Origin: Glandiceps talaboti
Taxonomy: Eukaryota; Hemichordata; Enteropneusta; Spengelidae
DNA: 64,000 bases
Direction: 5' to 3'
Assembly (NCBI RefSeq): GCF_964340395.1
Contig: NC_135561.1
Location: 7,873,232 to 7,937,231, forward strand
This document shows, piece after piece, positions 1-27,592 of the stretch. The stretch's first letter is position 1; each line of letters opens with the position of its first letter. The notes beneath the pieces are model-generated. The model worked only from the letters and a program-made list of their open reading frames with translations. It did not search any database and was not told the origin of the DNA. The position numbers and the translations under genes are program-made.

Positions 1-539
1 ACAGACTCACTCACTCACTCATTGATAAGTTTTAGTGGGTGTTATGTATGTATGTATGTATATCCTGTATGCTGCTGACTTGACCGATTGAAGAGGCCAG
101 GTCTCAGTTAGTACATACAGACTCGTCGCATTAACTTCAACCCTTCCCTTGGCCGTTTTAAGTGACATATCATAACTGAATACGCTCCTATCTGTGTTTA
201 CCTCAAATCAATTACATAAATCAGGAGAACAATTACTTCAATGCTAATGATCTATGTTGAGGATAGAATTATACATTATCCAAGTACCTTATATTTACAC
301 TCTATTTACTTTTAAACTACCTGTCACTATAAAAACCATCGACTCAGATTTGAAATGTTGTATCTCGATTCTTTCCGTCATTTTGGCTGTTTACCTCAAT
401 TACTAATTGATGAATAATTTACAAATAAATATGGAATAATTTTCAAAAAATTGAAGTTGTTTGTTGCATATTTTATTTAATATGGAAATTAAGGGCAAAA
501 TTGGATAACATGGGAATATGACCCACATCGACTCGGGAC
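1..539. other. Left flank, no gene recognised
   Basis: AT-rich sequence with a short CTCA-type run near the start and a GTAT tetranucleotide run at about 45-62. No reading frame with recognisable content. It may be the 5' part of the LINE remnant that follows, but no motif supports this. Confidence 0.5.
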
Positions 540-1835
540 TAATCATGTCATGAACTGAATGGCATTGGCTTCAAGTAAGGGTGCTCTGGCTTCAACTTTA
601 CGGGACTTAGACCTGATTGCTTTACCGGACACGTTCGCAAAGTTCTTCCATTGTAAGATTGACAAGATTCGCGAGAAATTGTTATCTGTGCTACCATCTG
701 ACCCATTTGTAAACTCGGGTTTTAGTCTGGGCTCTTTTGAACCAGTTTCTATCAAGTTTGTTGAGAAACTTATTAGTTCATTACCCACTATCTTCTAATC
801 AGGACCCCATACCAACAGTATTGATATAAAGCAGTGTTTACAACAAGTATCCCCAGCATTAATGTGTCATTTTTGTCAGGTGAATTTCCATTGTCATGTA
901 AATCTGCACTTGTACGCCCTTTGTTAAAGAAGTCTGGTTTGGGAAATTATAGACCTGTTTCGAATTTACCTTACATCCCTAAGTTGATCGAAAAATCTTC
1001 TTTAATTCAAATTAATTCTTACCTGTATTGTAACGATCTGTATGCTAAATGTCAGTCGGCCTACCAAGAAGGCCACAGTACAGAAACTGCGCTCATTCGA
1101 GTCAAGAATGACGCGTGACGTGCTACGGGCTCTCGATCGGCGGGACGACGTGATTTTAATTTTACTCGATCTTTCTGCTGCTTTCGACACCATCGACCAC
1201 AACATTTTGATTCACAGGTTACGTTCTAGGTTTGGCATTAAATATGGCACTGTAATAAAATGGTTCACATCATATTTGCAAGATAGAACAATGAGAGTGT
1301 GTTGGGTCGTCGGTGATGTCGGAAGCACAACCCCTCAATTGTGGTGTCCCCCAGGGCTATGTCCTTGGTCCTGTGTTATTTAGTCTGTATATTGCACCTC
1401 TTGAAGACATGATAAAACAACACGGTTTAGAATATGTTTTATGCTGACGACTCTCAGCTGTATGTCGTTTGCTCCCGTGATTGTGTCCCAAGTGCAAAAA
1501 TTGATAATTGTGTCGACGAAAATCGACAATGGATGAATGATAATATGCACAGCAAGACTGAGGTTATAAGATTCTCATCAAAGTTTGGCAATGTGGACCG
1601 GTCACGGGGATGTGACATACAAGTTGCGGGCGTCAGTGTTCATTCAGCTTCAGTAGTTTGTGACCTTGGTGCCACATTTGATGAATCAATGACCATGACA
1701 TCACATATTTCTAATCTATGCAGGTCAGCGTCTCTTGCTCTATATATGGAGAATTGGCAAAATCCGCAACCTTTTAGACCAGGCTTCAACAGCAAAAATA
1801 GTACACTCTTTTGTCACTTCTCGGCTTGACTATAT
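540..1835 (+). mobile_element. Decayed CR1/L2-like non-LTR retrotransposon (reverse transcriptase part)
   Basis: Frames broken by shifts together read as the linker and reverse transcriptase of a CR1/L2-clade LINE. In order: FAKFFHCKIDKIREKL (about 630-680), NYRPVSNLPYIPKLIEKS (about 945-1000), QSAYQEGHSTETALIRV (about 1053-1103), the RT palm motif LDLSAAFDTIDHN (about 1160-1205), [13 protein letters not shown] (about 1341-1383) and the catalytic [11 protein letters not shown] box (about 1434-1470). Frame changes near 800, 1100 and 1350-1430 show that it is dead. The DSMTMTSHI and SFVTSRLDY-type region up to about 1835 is the usual post-YADD segment, after which the sequence switches to another LINE type. 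Family placement comes from motif memory, not a search. Confidence 0.85.
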
Positions 1836-2912
1836 TCTAGACTCAATGCACTACACCGAGGAAAACAATATTCCCGGTATTCTGCTTTGTATCGATTTTG
1901 CTAAAGCTTTTGATTCACTGGAATGGGACTTTTTATTTTATACACTAAGACAATTTAATTTTGGAGACCGGATAAAGGTAGCTGGAAAGTTTTTCTTGAT
2001 CGTTATCTTAAAAACGTTGGAAATGTTAATATTCTGATACACTGTGATTTCAATTTCAAGACTTTGGGATGTTCACTTCCGTCATTTTATAGAGAAATGT
2101 TTTCTGTCTGGTTATCGGTCAGATCAAACAAAAGTCTAGTTAGAGAATATATTTGGAACAATCATTGTCTTTTAGTTAATGGGCATTCTATCTTTAACAA
2201 TGCTATGTTTGATGCTGGTCTATGGTATGTCAACGATCTGTATGACACAAACAGCACATTATTACCTTTAGAATGTTGGACACGTAAGGGGGTTCCAAAA
2301 AGACTGTTTTTGGTGTGGGCTGGTTTGGTTTCTTCAACCACCAAATACAAAGAAAAGTATGGTTTCAATAATGTAACTGCTGAGCCTAAAACTCTTCTAG
2401 TTTTCGAAGAAAACAAACCCTATAATTTATTAAATGCCACAAGCAACATTGTTTACAGTATTTTGATATCTAAAGGCAGACAAAAGGAGATTTTAAACCT
2501 AAGGACTATTTCGGTTTTCGGGGATGCTTTTGTTAAAGATAGTGCTGCCTTTTTCAAACTCTCTCATTACGTTTCAATGGACGTGAAAAGTAAAGATTTT
2601 CCATATAAAATTTTACACAACTATCTGGCAACAAACTACTGGCTAGCGAAATGGAAGATAACTCCTGACGATTCTTGTACTTTGTGCCAACAAGGTCCTG
2701 AAACGCAGCTTCATCTTCTCCTTAATTGTAACTGCACCAAAATATTTCTATGTATATTTATACGTTCTGTTAGATTCGTTGTTGAATTCATGAAATTACA
2801 TGCATTGAATCATTTAATTGAGCAACTGTATTTTCGATCACATCTCTTTACGATTCAGAAATTATGCCATTTATTTGATGAACCAACAAAATATTTTCCT
2901 GTGATATCATAA
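1836..2912 (+). mobile_element. L1/Tx1-like LINE remnant with intact C-terminal frame
   Basis: The segment opens with a second RT palm motif, NIPGILLCIDFAKAFDSLEW (about 1868-1927), typical of L1/Tx1 LINEs rather than CR1/L2, followed by an internal deletion that removes the YADD region. The open frame 2064-2912 (282 codons) carries the L1/Tx1 thumb and C-terminal landmarks: PSFYREMF, EYIWNNHCLL, a KDFPYKILHNYLATNYWL stretch, and a zinc-knuckle-like CTLCQQGPETQLHLLLNC (about 2677-2730). From about 2740 the same DNA is repeated at 15264 and 27874 without the LINE part, so the last 170 bp or so may be host sequence read through in frame rather than LINE. There is no start domain or endonuclease; inactive. 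Confidence 0.8.
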
Positions 2913-3422
2913 CATGTCACTCTACAAATGGAGAAACAAGTCAACGTGTCATCATATTACAATACAAATGATATCAAATACGACATGTACATACATGCTC
3001 TTAAGTTTACCTAACCGTGCATCTATTTACGGGTATATTTTACTATGTAGGGGATGGATTACAATTCATTAAAAAATGGCTCAAATGAAAAGCTACATCA
3101 ACTCGGTTTCAGGCGCAATGTAGGCTTTGCTAACAAAATGATTTGAATCTACGACGTTTCGCATCTCGGCGGACTATGTAAAGTAGTTTGAATTGTATTA
3201 GATTGAACCAAACATTCCATTAGGACAAAAAAAGATAAATTTGTTGAACGGGCCTGCCCCGCTTATATGTAGGCTATTAATATGTTTTTGCTAATGGACA
3301 TACACCCTCATGACACGTAGTGTAGCATCCTCCGTACTGGAATCCTCTTCTAAACATCTTTGAATCATGGTGAATGTCCAAGCGTTTTGCATACATATTT
3401 CGAAGTCATATCTTGCATATGC
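2913..3422. other. 3' flank of gene A
   Basis: No coding content. By position it should hold the 3' UTR and cleavage site of gene A. The matching region of unit B has an AATAAA on the minus strand (plus-strand TTTATT at 15783-15788); in unit A the same place reads TTTGTT, so that candidate poly(A) signal is lost in A. I see no other clear signal here. Confidence 0.4.
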
Positions 3423-10935
<7,513 letters not shown>

Positions 10936-11190
10936 ATCTCGCATGATAATGCAAACAGAAAAATGTAGTACACAATGTTGCGTACACAGGTGGTTATAAC
11001 CTTAGATTTGATCCACTATGTAAATAATGTATGTCAGTGCGATTGGAGGTTGCAATCATAATGAGCCTTTTAACTGGACAGTTTCTAAATATAGCGGTAA
11101 TTTATGTATATCAGACACAATTTCCACAAGAGAAAACATGTCCTCTAAAATGTAAGCCAAAATTATGAAGTTTATTCTTGTTGTATCTAA

Positions 11191-12096
11191 GGGACCGGTC
11201 AGTTTCTTCAGCCTAGGGGGGTCCGGTGGTTTGGGAGGGGTCACCCTGTTTTTGAATTTGGCAGCGGGGGGGGGGGGGGTCATGCTGTTTTGAAAAATGT
11301 GGATTGGGGTGTCGTTGTGTTTTGGATTGTGATGGAAGAAAAAAGTCCTTTTCTACAATATCATATAGCCTTGTCTGAACTTCAGTACATGTATATATTT
11401 GTTCTTGTCCCCGTTTCTTACATAAACTCTTTAACATTACTTCACATAAGAATTTAAACATAACTATACATATAGATATATATGTATTACCTAGCTACCA
11501 AACTAGTTAAAGAATATGTCATGTAAATACTTTACTGTTTTACAATCAGTGCTTCACTTATATTGCACTTTGGTGCAAAAGTGAACTTACTGCTTACTGT
11601 CAAGATGCTATGAAACTTTATTTTTAAAATATTTCAATCCTATGTAGTTGCTTTATAGATGTTGGTGCTGTCTTCTAAACCTTGTAAATTATTGTCTGAG
11701 TGTGTCTGAATAGTCTCCAAATTGACTAGGATCAGTCCCACTAGGACCACTTGAGAAATGTACATATTCCCTTCAAAAGCTTTTCTTTCACTGTCAAGAT
11801 GCTATAAAACGCCTTTCTGAATATATTTACCCTGTGTAGTCAATAATTGTATGATACGGGATCTTATGTGTGAAGTATTTGTAAGACAGTTAAGCAGTCC
11901 ACACAGGAGTCACGATCAAAAAATACCTCTCATGTCAATAGGATATATGGGGGAGGAGGGGTCATAGAATTTTAGAATTAAGATCAGCCTGTTTTCTGTT
12001 TTACAGATATGGGGGTCAGTGACTTTTTGTCGGCCTGATGACAAGATCCACCGATAACACCCCCCCCCCCCCCAGGCTGGAAAAATCGATCGTCCC
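11191..12096. mobile_element. Harbinger-like MITE upstream of gene A
   Basis: About 0.9 kb element starting GGGACCGGTCAGTTTC and ending with a decayed inverse copy (ATCGATCGTCCC), each side flanked by TAA (11188-11190 and 12097-12099), the 3-bp target duplication of PIF/Harbinger elements. G-rich runs follow the left end and a C-rich run precedes the right end. No transposase. It begins about 255 bp upstream of the gene A start codon and is present at the same place in B. Confidence 0.7.
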
Positions 12097-12309
12097 TAAC
12101 TGCACATTGTACGATGTCAGGATGGATCTTTGGGCTATAATTAGCTACACAGGCCATTGCACACGGATGAAAAAGGCCCTACTGTCGTTTTGCTACATTT
12201 TTTAGGAAAATGTGCTAAAATAATGTACCACCTCGAAAGACAGGATCAGATCAGGTGCTAGAATGAATATCTGTGAATAAAGATATATATCATCATCGGA
12301 AGTTGCCGC

Positions 12310-12891
12310 ATTTTGGTCATTTGAGGCCGTGAACCAAATACGTAGTGTGTCTGATAATTTTGGCCATGTGTGAATTTTTCCTCATGTGTGCGCCTGAACG
12401 TGAGCATTCTGCTCACGACTTCCTCTTATGACCGCACGAATGACATAATTGCAAAATGTTTGCCCCAGTCTAAAACACAAGTGAGTAAACTTCAATTTCA
12501 ATAACTATGGTATTTTCATGCTTTTCGAAGACAAACCTCTCGATCTTTGGCCAAAATATCTGTAGCCATTGCTTTACTGAACAGGATAGTCACGAAACTA
12601 TACAAACGAGATAACCATCTCATGCTATGACACAATAACCAGCGTCTTGATGACTACTCCTTCTAAGGCAATAGCCATGGTATGTCGGTCAAAGATTGAC
12701 ACATTTGTCTTTTAAAGCGATGAAAATACAATGATTGATGTAGAAGTTACTAGCCTGTATTTTAGACTGGGCAGAAACATTTTGTACTGACATCGATGTC
12801 ATCGCCATGCATGCGCTCTTAAGAGAAAGTCGTGAGCAGAATGCTCACGTTCACACTAGATATTTGGCTCACGGCCACAAATGACCAAAAT
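12310..12891. mobile_element. Foldback element (long inverted repeat) in unit A
   Basis: Left arm from ATTTTGGTCATTTG and right arm ending at CAAATGACCAAAAT are inverted copies for most of the element, including a second matched pair inside (AAAATGTTT.GCCCAGTCTAAAA near 12450 against its complement near 12760). Within the arms the short palindrome GTGAGCATTCTGCTCAC occurs twice. Nearly the whole 580 bp could fold into one imperfect hairpin. No coding content. Confidence 0.75.
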
Positions 12892-13312
12892 CTCATGAAA
12901 ATTTGCCCGCACACGAGAAGAATCTGCATGAGGAAATTGCTAGGAGTGAAATTTTGCTCAGCTGATTGTTCTTGTGTGCGCCTGACTTAAGACACATTAT
13001 AATGATAATGATCGAGGTTTAGTGCAATGAGTTGAATGGTTGGACAACTGCTAGAACAAAGACATGTCTCTCATCTGCCAGTAGGAGTGCCATTGTATGT
13101 ATTCCTATGTATCAAAATCACATGTGCAGGCGAGTACGACGTGTTAGGCCTACTGGAAGTCGGTCATATTATTAGAACTACACAGCCCTGCTACGGAAAT
13201 CAAGTGGTCCTAGACCAGGAAAAATTCGCCACAAGAATAAAAAAATTGAAATAAAAGATGAAATTAAAAAAAAGTGAAATAAAAATTTATGTTAAAAATA
13301 TATATTTAAAAA

Positions 13313-13315
<3 letters not shown>

Positions 13316-13378
<63 letters not shown>

Positions 13379-13382
13379 TATA
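13316..13382. repeat. TA microsatellite in unit A flank
   Basis: TA dinucleotide run of about 65 bp inside an AT-rich stretch 5' of gene A; also present in unit B at about 25920-25982. Confidence 0.9.
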
Positions 13383-13516
13383 AATTGCAGAAATATTTTT
13401 TAAAAATCGTACAAACTATAAAAATTTGGAATATAAAAATCCAATTCAAAATGTTCTTTTTTGCCTACTGTACTTGTCATAGTATTCTGACTACGAATGT
13501 ATCAAAACATATGAAG

Positions 13517-14713
13517 ACAGACAACGTTATTGGCGTTAATTTTGATTGACACTTCCATTAGATAACAATGGACGACTGTTAAGATGAGCAGTGTACACAT
13601 TTTTTGATAGGTTTGTTGTATTTGTTTATGTCGGTAAGTCTCCGATTTCAACACAAGTTTGTCCTTTCCTGGTTTTCATTGGCTACTCCCGTTTGTATAT
13701 GATGGCCGATACGGCTTCAAAATTCAAAATTCAAAATTGGGAAAAAGATGGCGGGAGGCTCCATCCATTGTATGACAATTAGAGATGTAATAAAACACTA
13801 CTTTCAATATTTAACAAGACTCTACACAGAAGACAACACCCCCAGACTACAAACAAAGCTGCTAGCTCTACAACTGTGATTTTTCAAGTCCCAGTGAAAG
13901 TTAGTTGTCAAAAAGGTTGGTCAAATGCCCACCACTTATTCCCATCACAGGAAAGCTTGCCATCCTTGACTTCACTCGGCTTTTGTGATCTCCTACACAC
14001 CCGGAATATGTACACCTAGTCTGGAATTATAAACTGGTACAGAGTAATACTGTACCAGTTTAGAGTTTTAGACTAATGTGCACCCATTTCCATGGCAAAT
14101 AATAAACGAAATTCAAACGCTCATAACACTACAATTAGGCATCAGAAAATTATACATACTACATGGTGAGCATCGTAACAGTTTATCAACTTTAATATGT
14201 AGTGAAGTTATGCGGTATTATTGCCCTAATTTGTCAGTGGGTAAAATGTATGCATTCCTGTTTCGACCGAGATTGACAGACGCACCATCTGCTCCAAATC
14301 CAATAAGTTTCTGCTTCAAACGTTGCCTCTTGTTTTGTTGCGATTAGCGGGTTGTTCATCATTTACATCACTCATACCTGGCTTACTAGCTGTAGAAAAG
14401 AAATGACTATGCCATTTACTCATACTGGAACCAGTGGTTCTCCGCTATGTATTGTATGTAGGTACTCGGTCAAACTTTCATGATTTGAGGAGACACATTG
14501 AACTAAAATCTTTAAAATCACCAATGTCTATGGGCAAACGGGAGTAGCCAATGAAAAACCAGAAAAGGGCAAATGCTGTCAAAATCGAAGCTTGCGACAT
14601 AGTCTGTACAACAACAAAAATGTCAAATTTGTGTACACTGCTCATGTGAATGGTCATCCATTGTTGATTGCCAGGAAGTGTCAGTCAATACTAATTTCAA
14701 CAATGTTGTCTGT
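13517..14713. mobile_element. Non-autonomous element with about 190-bp inverted terminal repeats
   Basis: Starts ACAGACAACGTTATTGG and ends with the inverse, CAATGTTGTCTGT. The arms (about 13517-13710 and 14525-14713) share landmarks such as TTGGCTACTCCCGTTTG / CAAACGGGAGTAGCCAA and GAGCAGTGTACACA / TGTGTACACTGCTC. No transposase motif seen in the middle. Part of the interior and right flank recurs in intron 4 of gene C (about 35345-36800). Confidence 0.7.
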
Positions 14714-14937
14714 CGCAGTGTAAATTACTTGTAAGTGTGACCTTCAATAATGCTGGTAAATATGAAATTCCTTTAAATTTAGAATGTCACCTGCTGAATG
14801 CCAATATTTACGATTTCAACAGCATTGGTACAGTATTCATCAGCAACTTCCTAGTCTGCGCTTGCCATTACCCTATGGAACATGTTTACCAAATTTCGTT
14901 CGAATTGAACCGGCCATTTTTTTTTGGAAAATGGTGA

Positions 14938-14949
14938 CACACACGCACG

Positions 14950-14972
<23 letters not shown>
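14938..14972. repeat. AC microsatellite in unit A flank
   Basis: Short AC run. The unit B copy at 27531-27592 is nearly twice as long, one of the few length differences between the two units. Confidence 0.9.
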
Positions 14973-14981
<9 letters not shown>

Positions 14982-15965
14982 GACTTTTCACCCCCAATAC
15001 ATATCCTTACAGAAGGAAAAAAAATGAAGCCATACAATTTATATCAGGTACACCGTAAGGCCATGTGACACTGTATTCTTACCTTTCAGTATCTCAACTC
15101 AACAGAATTGTACACAGCGTTCCCACTATATTTACTAGAAACCTTTATTTCAATATTTGCCCTATCGAAGCTTTATAGTATTGCAATATACATATAACAT
15201 CTATTGATTTTATCCACAGCCATAAAGTCAGCAATATTTATTAAAGAAGTCCAATCAGAATTTAAATATTTCTGTGTATATTTATACATTCTGTTTTAAA
15301 TTTGTTGTTGAATTCATCCGACAGATGTATTAAAATTGCATGAATTGAATCATTTAATTGAGCAACTGTATTTTCGATCACATCTCTTTACGATTCAGAA
15401 ATTATGCCATTTATTTGATGAACCAACAATAATATTTTCCTGTGATATCATAACATGTCACTCTACAAATGGAGAAACAAGTCAACGTGTCATCATATTA
15501 CAATACACATGATATCAAATACGACATGTACATACATGCTCTTAAGTTTACCTAACCGTGCATCTATTTACGGGTCTATTTTACCATGTAGGGGATGGAT
15601 TTCAATTGATTAAAAAATGCAAATTACTCAAATTGAAAAGCTTCATCAACTCGGTTTTAGGCGCGATGTAGGCTTTGTTAACAAAATGATTTGAATCTAC
15701 GACTAGTTTCGCATCTCGGAGGACTATTTAAAGTAGTATTAGATTGAACCAACAAATTCTAGTAGACCAGAAAAAAGATAAATTTATTGAACGGGCCCGC
15801 CCCGCTTATATTTAGGCTATTAATATTTTTTGCTAATGGACATACACCCTCATAACACGTAGTGTAGCATCCTCCGTAATGGAATCCTCTTCTAAACATC
15901 TTTGAATCATGGTGAATGTTCCTGTGTTTTTGCATACATATTTCAAAGTCATATCTTGCATATGC

Positions 15966-23528
<7,563 letters not shown>

Positions 23529-23783
23529 ATCTCGCATGATAATGCAAACAGAAAAATGTAGTACACAATGTTGCGTACACAGGTGGTTATAACCTTAGAT
23601 TTGATCCGCTATGTAAATAATGTATGTCAGTGCGATTGGAGGTTGCAATCATAATGAGCCTTTTAACTGGACAGTTTCTAAATATAGCGGTAATTTATGT
23701 ATATCAGACACAATTTCCACAAGAGAAAACATGTCCTCTAAAATGTAAGCCAAAATTATGAAGTTTATTCTTGTTGTATCTAA

Positions 23784-24691
23784 GGGACCGGTCAGTTTCT
23801 TCAGCCTAGGGGGGTCCGGTGGTTTGGGAGGGGTCACCCTGTTTTTGAATTTGGCAGCGGGGGGGGGGGGGGTCATGCTGTTTTGAAAAATGTGGATTGG
23901 GGTGTCGTTGTGTTTTGGATTGTGATGGAAGAAAAAAGTCCTTTTCTACAATATCATATAGCCTTGTCTGAACTTCAGTACATGTATATATTTGTTCTTG
24001 TCCCCGTTTCTTACATAAACTCTTTATCATTACTTCACATAAGAATTTAAACATAACTATACATATAGATATATATGTATTACCTAGCTACCAAACTAGT
24101 TAAAGAATATGTCATGTAAATACTTTACTGTTTTACAATCAGTGCTTCACTTATATTGCACTTTGGTGCAAAAGTGAACTTACTGCTTACTGTCAAGATG
24201 CTATGAAACTTTATTTTAAAAATATTTCAATCCTATGTAGTTGCTTTATAGATGTTGGTGCTGTCTTCTAAACCTTGTAAATTATTGTCTGAGTGTGTCT
24301 GAATAGTCTCCAAATTGACTAGGATCAGTCCCACTAGGACCACTTGAGAAATGTACATATTCCCTTCAAAAGCTTTTCTTTCACTGTCAAGATGCTATAA
24401 AACGCCTTTCTGAATATATTTACCCTGTGTAGTCAATAATTGTATGATACGGGATCTTATGTGTGAAGTATTTGTAAGACAGTTAAGAAGTCCACACAGG
24501 AGTCACGATCAAAAAATACCTCTCATGTCAATAGGATATATGGGGGAGGAGGGGTCATAGAATTTTAGAATTAAGATCAGCCTGTTTTCTGTTTTACAGA
24601 TATGGGGGTCAGTGACTTTTTGTCGGCCTGATGACAAGATCCACCGATAACAACCCCCCCCCCCCCCCAGGCTGGAAAAATCGATCGTCCC
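23784..24691. mobile_element. Harbinger-like MITE upstream of gene B
   Basis: Unit B copy of the element at 11191-12096, with the same TAA flanks (23781-23783 and 24692-24694), the same left end GGGACCGGTCAGTTTC and the same decayed right end. Confidence 0.7.
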
Positions 24692-24905
24692 TAACTGCAC
24701 ATTGTACGATGTCAGGATGGATCTTTGGGCTATAATTAGCTACACAGGCCATTGCACACGGATGAAAAAGGCCCTACTGTCGTTTTGCTACATTTTTTTA
24801 GGAAAATGTGCTAAAATAATGTACCACCTCGAAAGACAGGATCAGATCAGGTGCTAGAATGAATATCTGTGAATAAAGATATATATCATCATCGGAAGTT
24901 GCCGC

Positions 24906-25487
24906 ATTTTGGTCATTTGAGGCCGTGAACCAAATACGTAGTGTGTCTGATAATTTTGGCCATGTGTGAATTTTTCCTCATGTGTGCGCCTGAACGTGAG
25001 CATTCTGCTCACGACTTCCTCTTATGACCGCACGAATGACATAATTGCAAAATGTTTGCCCCAGTCTAAAACACAAGTGAGTAAACTTCAATTTCAATAA
25101 CTATGGTATTTTCATGCTTTTCGAAGACAAACCTCTCGATCTTTGGCCAAAATATCTGTAGCCATTGCTTTACTGAACAGGATAGTCACGAAACTATACA
25201 AACGAGATAACCATCTCATGCTATGACACAATAACCAGCGTCTTGATGACTACTCCTTCTAAGGCAATAGCCATGGTATGTAGGTCAAATATTGACACGT
25301 TTGTCTTTTAAAGCGATGAAAATACAATTATTGATGTAGAAGTTACTAGCCTGTATTTTAGACTGGGCACAAACATTTTGTACTTACGTCGACGCCATTA
25401 CCATGAATGCGCTCTTAAGAGAAAGTCATGAGCAGAGTGCTCACATTCACACTAGATATTTAGCTCACGGCCACGAATGACCAAAAT
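24906..25487. mobile_element. Foldback element in unit B
   Basis: Unit B copy of the hairpin-forming element at 12310-12891. The right arm carries several substitutions not seen in A (for example GAGCAGAGTGCTCAC in place of the palindromic GAGCAGAATGCTCAC), so the two copies are drifting. Confidence 0.72.
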
Positions 25488-25917
25488 CTCATGAAAATTT
25501 GCCCGCACACGAGAAGAATCTGCATGAGGAAATTGCTAGGAGTTAAATTTTGCTCAGCTGATTGTTCTTGTGTGCGCCTGACTTAAGACACATTATAATG
25601 ATAATGATCGAGGTTTAGTGCAATGAGTTGAATGGTTGGACAAAAGGCACTTCTGCTAGAACACAGAAATGTCTCTCATCTACCAGTAGGTGTGCCATTG
25701 TATGTATTCCTATGTATCAAAATCACATGTGCAGGCGAGTACGACGTGTTAGGCCTACTGGAAGTCGGTCATATTATTAGAACTACACAGCCCTGCTACG
25801 GAAATCAAGTGGTCCTAGACCAGGAAAAATTCGCCACAAGAATAAAAAAATTGAAATAAAAGATGAAATTAAAAAAAAGTGAAATAAAAATTTATGTTAA
25901 AAATATATATTTAAAAA

Positions 25918-25986
<69 letters not shown>

Positions 25987-26116
25987 TGCAGAAATATTTT
26001 TAAAAAATCGTACAAACTATAAAAATTTGGAATATAAAAATCCAATTCAAAATGTTCTTTTTTGCCTACTGTACTTGTCATAGTATTCTGACTACGAATG
26101 TATCAAAACATATGAA

Positions 26117-27313
26117 GACAGACAACGTTATTGGCGTTAATTTTGATTGACACTTCCATTAGATAACAATGGACGACTGTTAAGATGAGCAGTGTACACA
26201 TTTTTTGATAGGTTTGTTGTATTTGTTTATGTCGGTAAGTCTCCGATTTCAACACAAGTTTGTCCTTTCCTGGTTTTCATTGGCTACTCCCGTTTGTATA
26301 TGATGGCCGATACGGCTTCAAAATTCAAAATTCAAAATTGGGAAAAAGATGGCGGGAGGCTCCATCCATTGTATGACAATTAGAGATGTAATAAAACACT
26401 ACTTTCAATATTTAACAAGACTCTACACAGAAGACAACACCCCCAGACTACAAACAAAGCTGCTAGCTCTACAACTGTGATTTTTCAAGTCCCAGTGAAA
26501 GTTAGTTGTCAAAAAGGTTGGTCAAATGTCCACCACTTATTCCCATCACAGGAAAGCTTGCCATCCTTGACTTCACTCGGCTTCTGTGATCTCCTACACA
26601 CCCGGAATATGTACACCTAGTCTGGAATTCTAAACTGGTACAGAGTAATACTGTACCAGTTTAGAGTTTTAGACTAATGTGCACCCGTTTCCATGGCAAA
26701 TAATAAACGAAATTCAAACCCTCATAACACTCCAATTAGGCATCAGAAAATTATACATACTACACGGTGAGCATCGTAACAGTTTATCAACTTTAATATG
26801 TAGTGAAGTTATGCGGTATTATTGCCCTAATTTGTCAGTGGGTAAAATGTATGCATTCCTGTTTCGACCGAGATTGACAGACGCACCATCTGCTCCAAAT
26901 CCAATAAGTTTCTGCTTCAAACGTTGCCTCTTGTTTTGTTGTGATTAGCGGGTTGTTCATCATTTACATCACTCATACCTGGCTTACTAGCAGTAGAAAA
27001 GAAATGACTATGCCATTTACTCATACTGGAACCAGAGGTTCTCCGCTATGTATTGTATGTAGGTACTCGGTCAAACTTTCATGATTTGAGGAGACACATT
27101 GAACTAAAATCTTTAAAATCACCAATGTCAGGGGCAAACGGGAGTAGCCAATGAAAAACCAGAAAAGGGCAAATGCTGTCAAAATCGAAGCTTGCGACAT
27201 AGTCTGTACAACAACAAAAATGTCAAATTTGTGTACACTGCTGAATGGTCATCCATTGTTGATTGCCAGGAAGTGTCAGTCAATACTAATTTCAACAATG
27301 TTGTCTGTCGCAG
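26117..27313. mobile_element. Inverted-terminal-repeat element in unit B
   Basis: Unit B copy of the element at 13517-14713. A 4-bp deletion in the right arm (ACTGCTGAATGG against ACTGCTCATGTGAATGG) and a few base changes set it apart from A. Confidence 0.68.
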
Positions 27314-27530
27314 TGTAAATTACTTGTAAGTGTGACCTTCAATAATGCTGGTAAATATGAAATTCCTGTAAATTTAGAATGTCACCTGCTGAATGCCGAT
27401 ATTTACGATTTCACCAGCATTGGTACAGTATTCATCAGCAACTTCCTAGTCTGCGCTTGCCATTACCCCATGGAACATGTTTACCAAATTTTCTTTCGAA
27501 TTGAACCGGCCATTTTTTTGGAAAATGGTT

Positions 27531-27539
27531 ACACACACG

Positions 27540-27588
<49 letters not shown>

Positions 27589-27592
27589 ACAG
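27531..27592. repeat. AC microsatellite in unit B flank
   Basis: AC run, longer than its counterpart in unit A. Confidence 0.9.

Noticed and set aside
10936-10944. Upstream ATG giving MRD before MEFDSIL in genes A and B
   Set aside because: Genes C and D lack it, and the family N-terminus begins at the M of MEFD, so I chose the downstream start.
11056-11461. Proline-rich minus-strand frames over the G tract (also at 23649-24054)
   Set aside because: They follow the G-rich block of the Harbinger-like MITE; no protein family resembles them.
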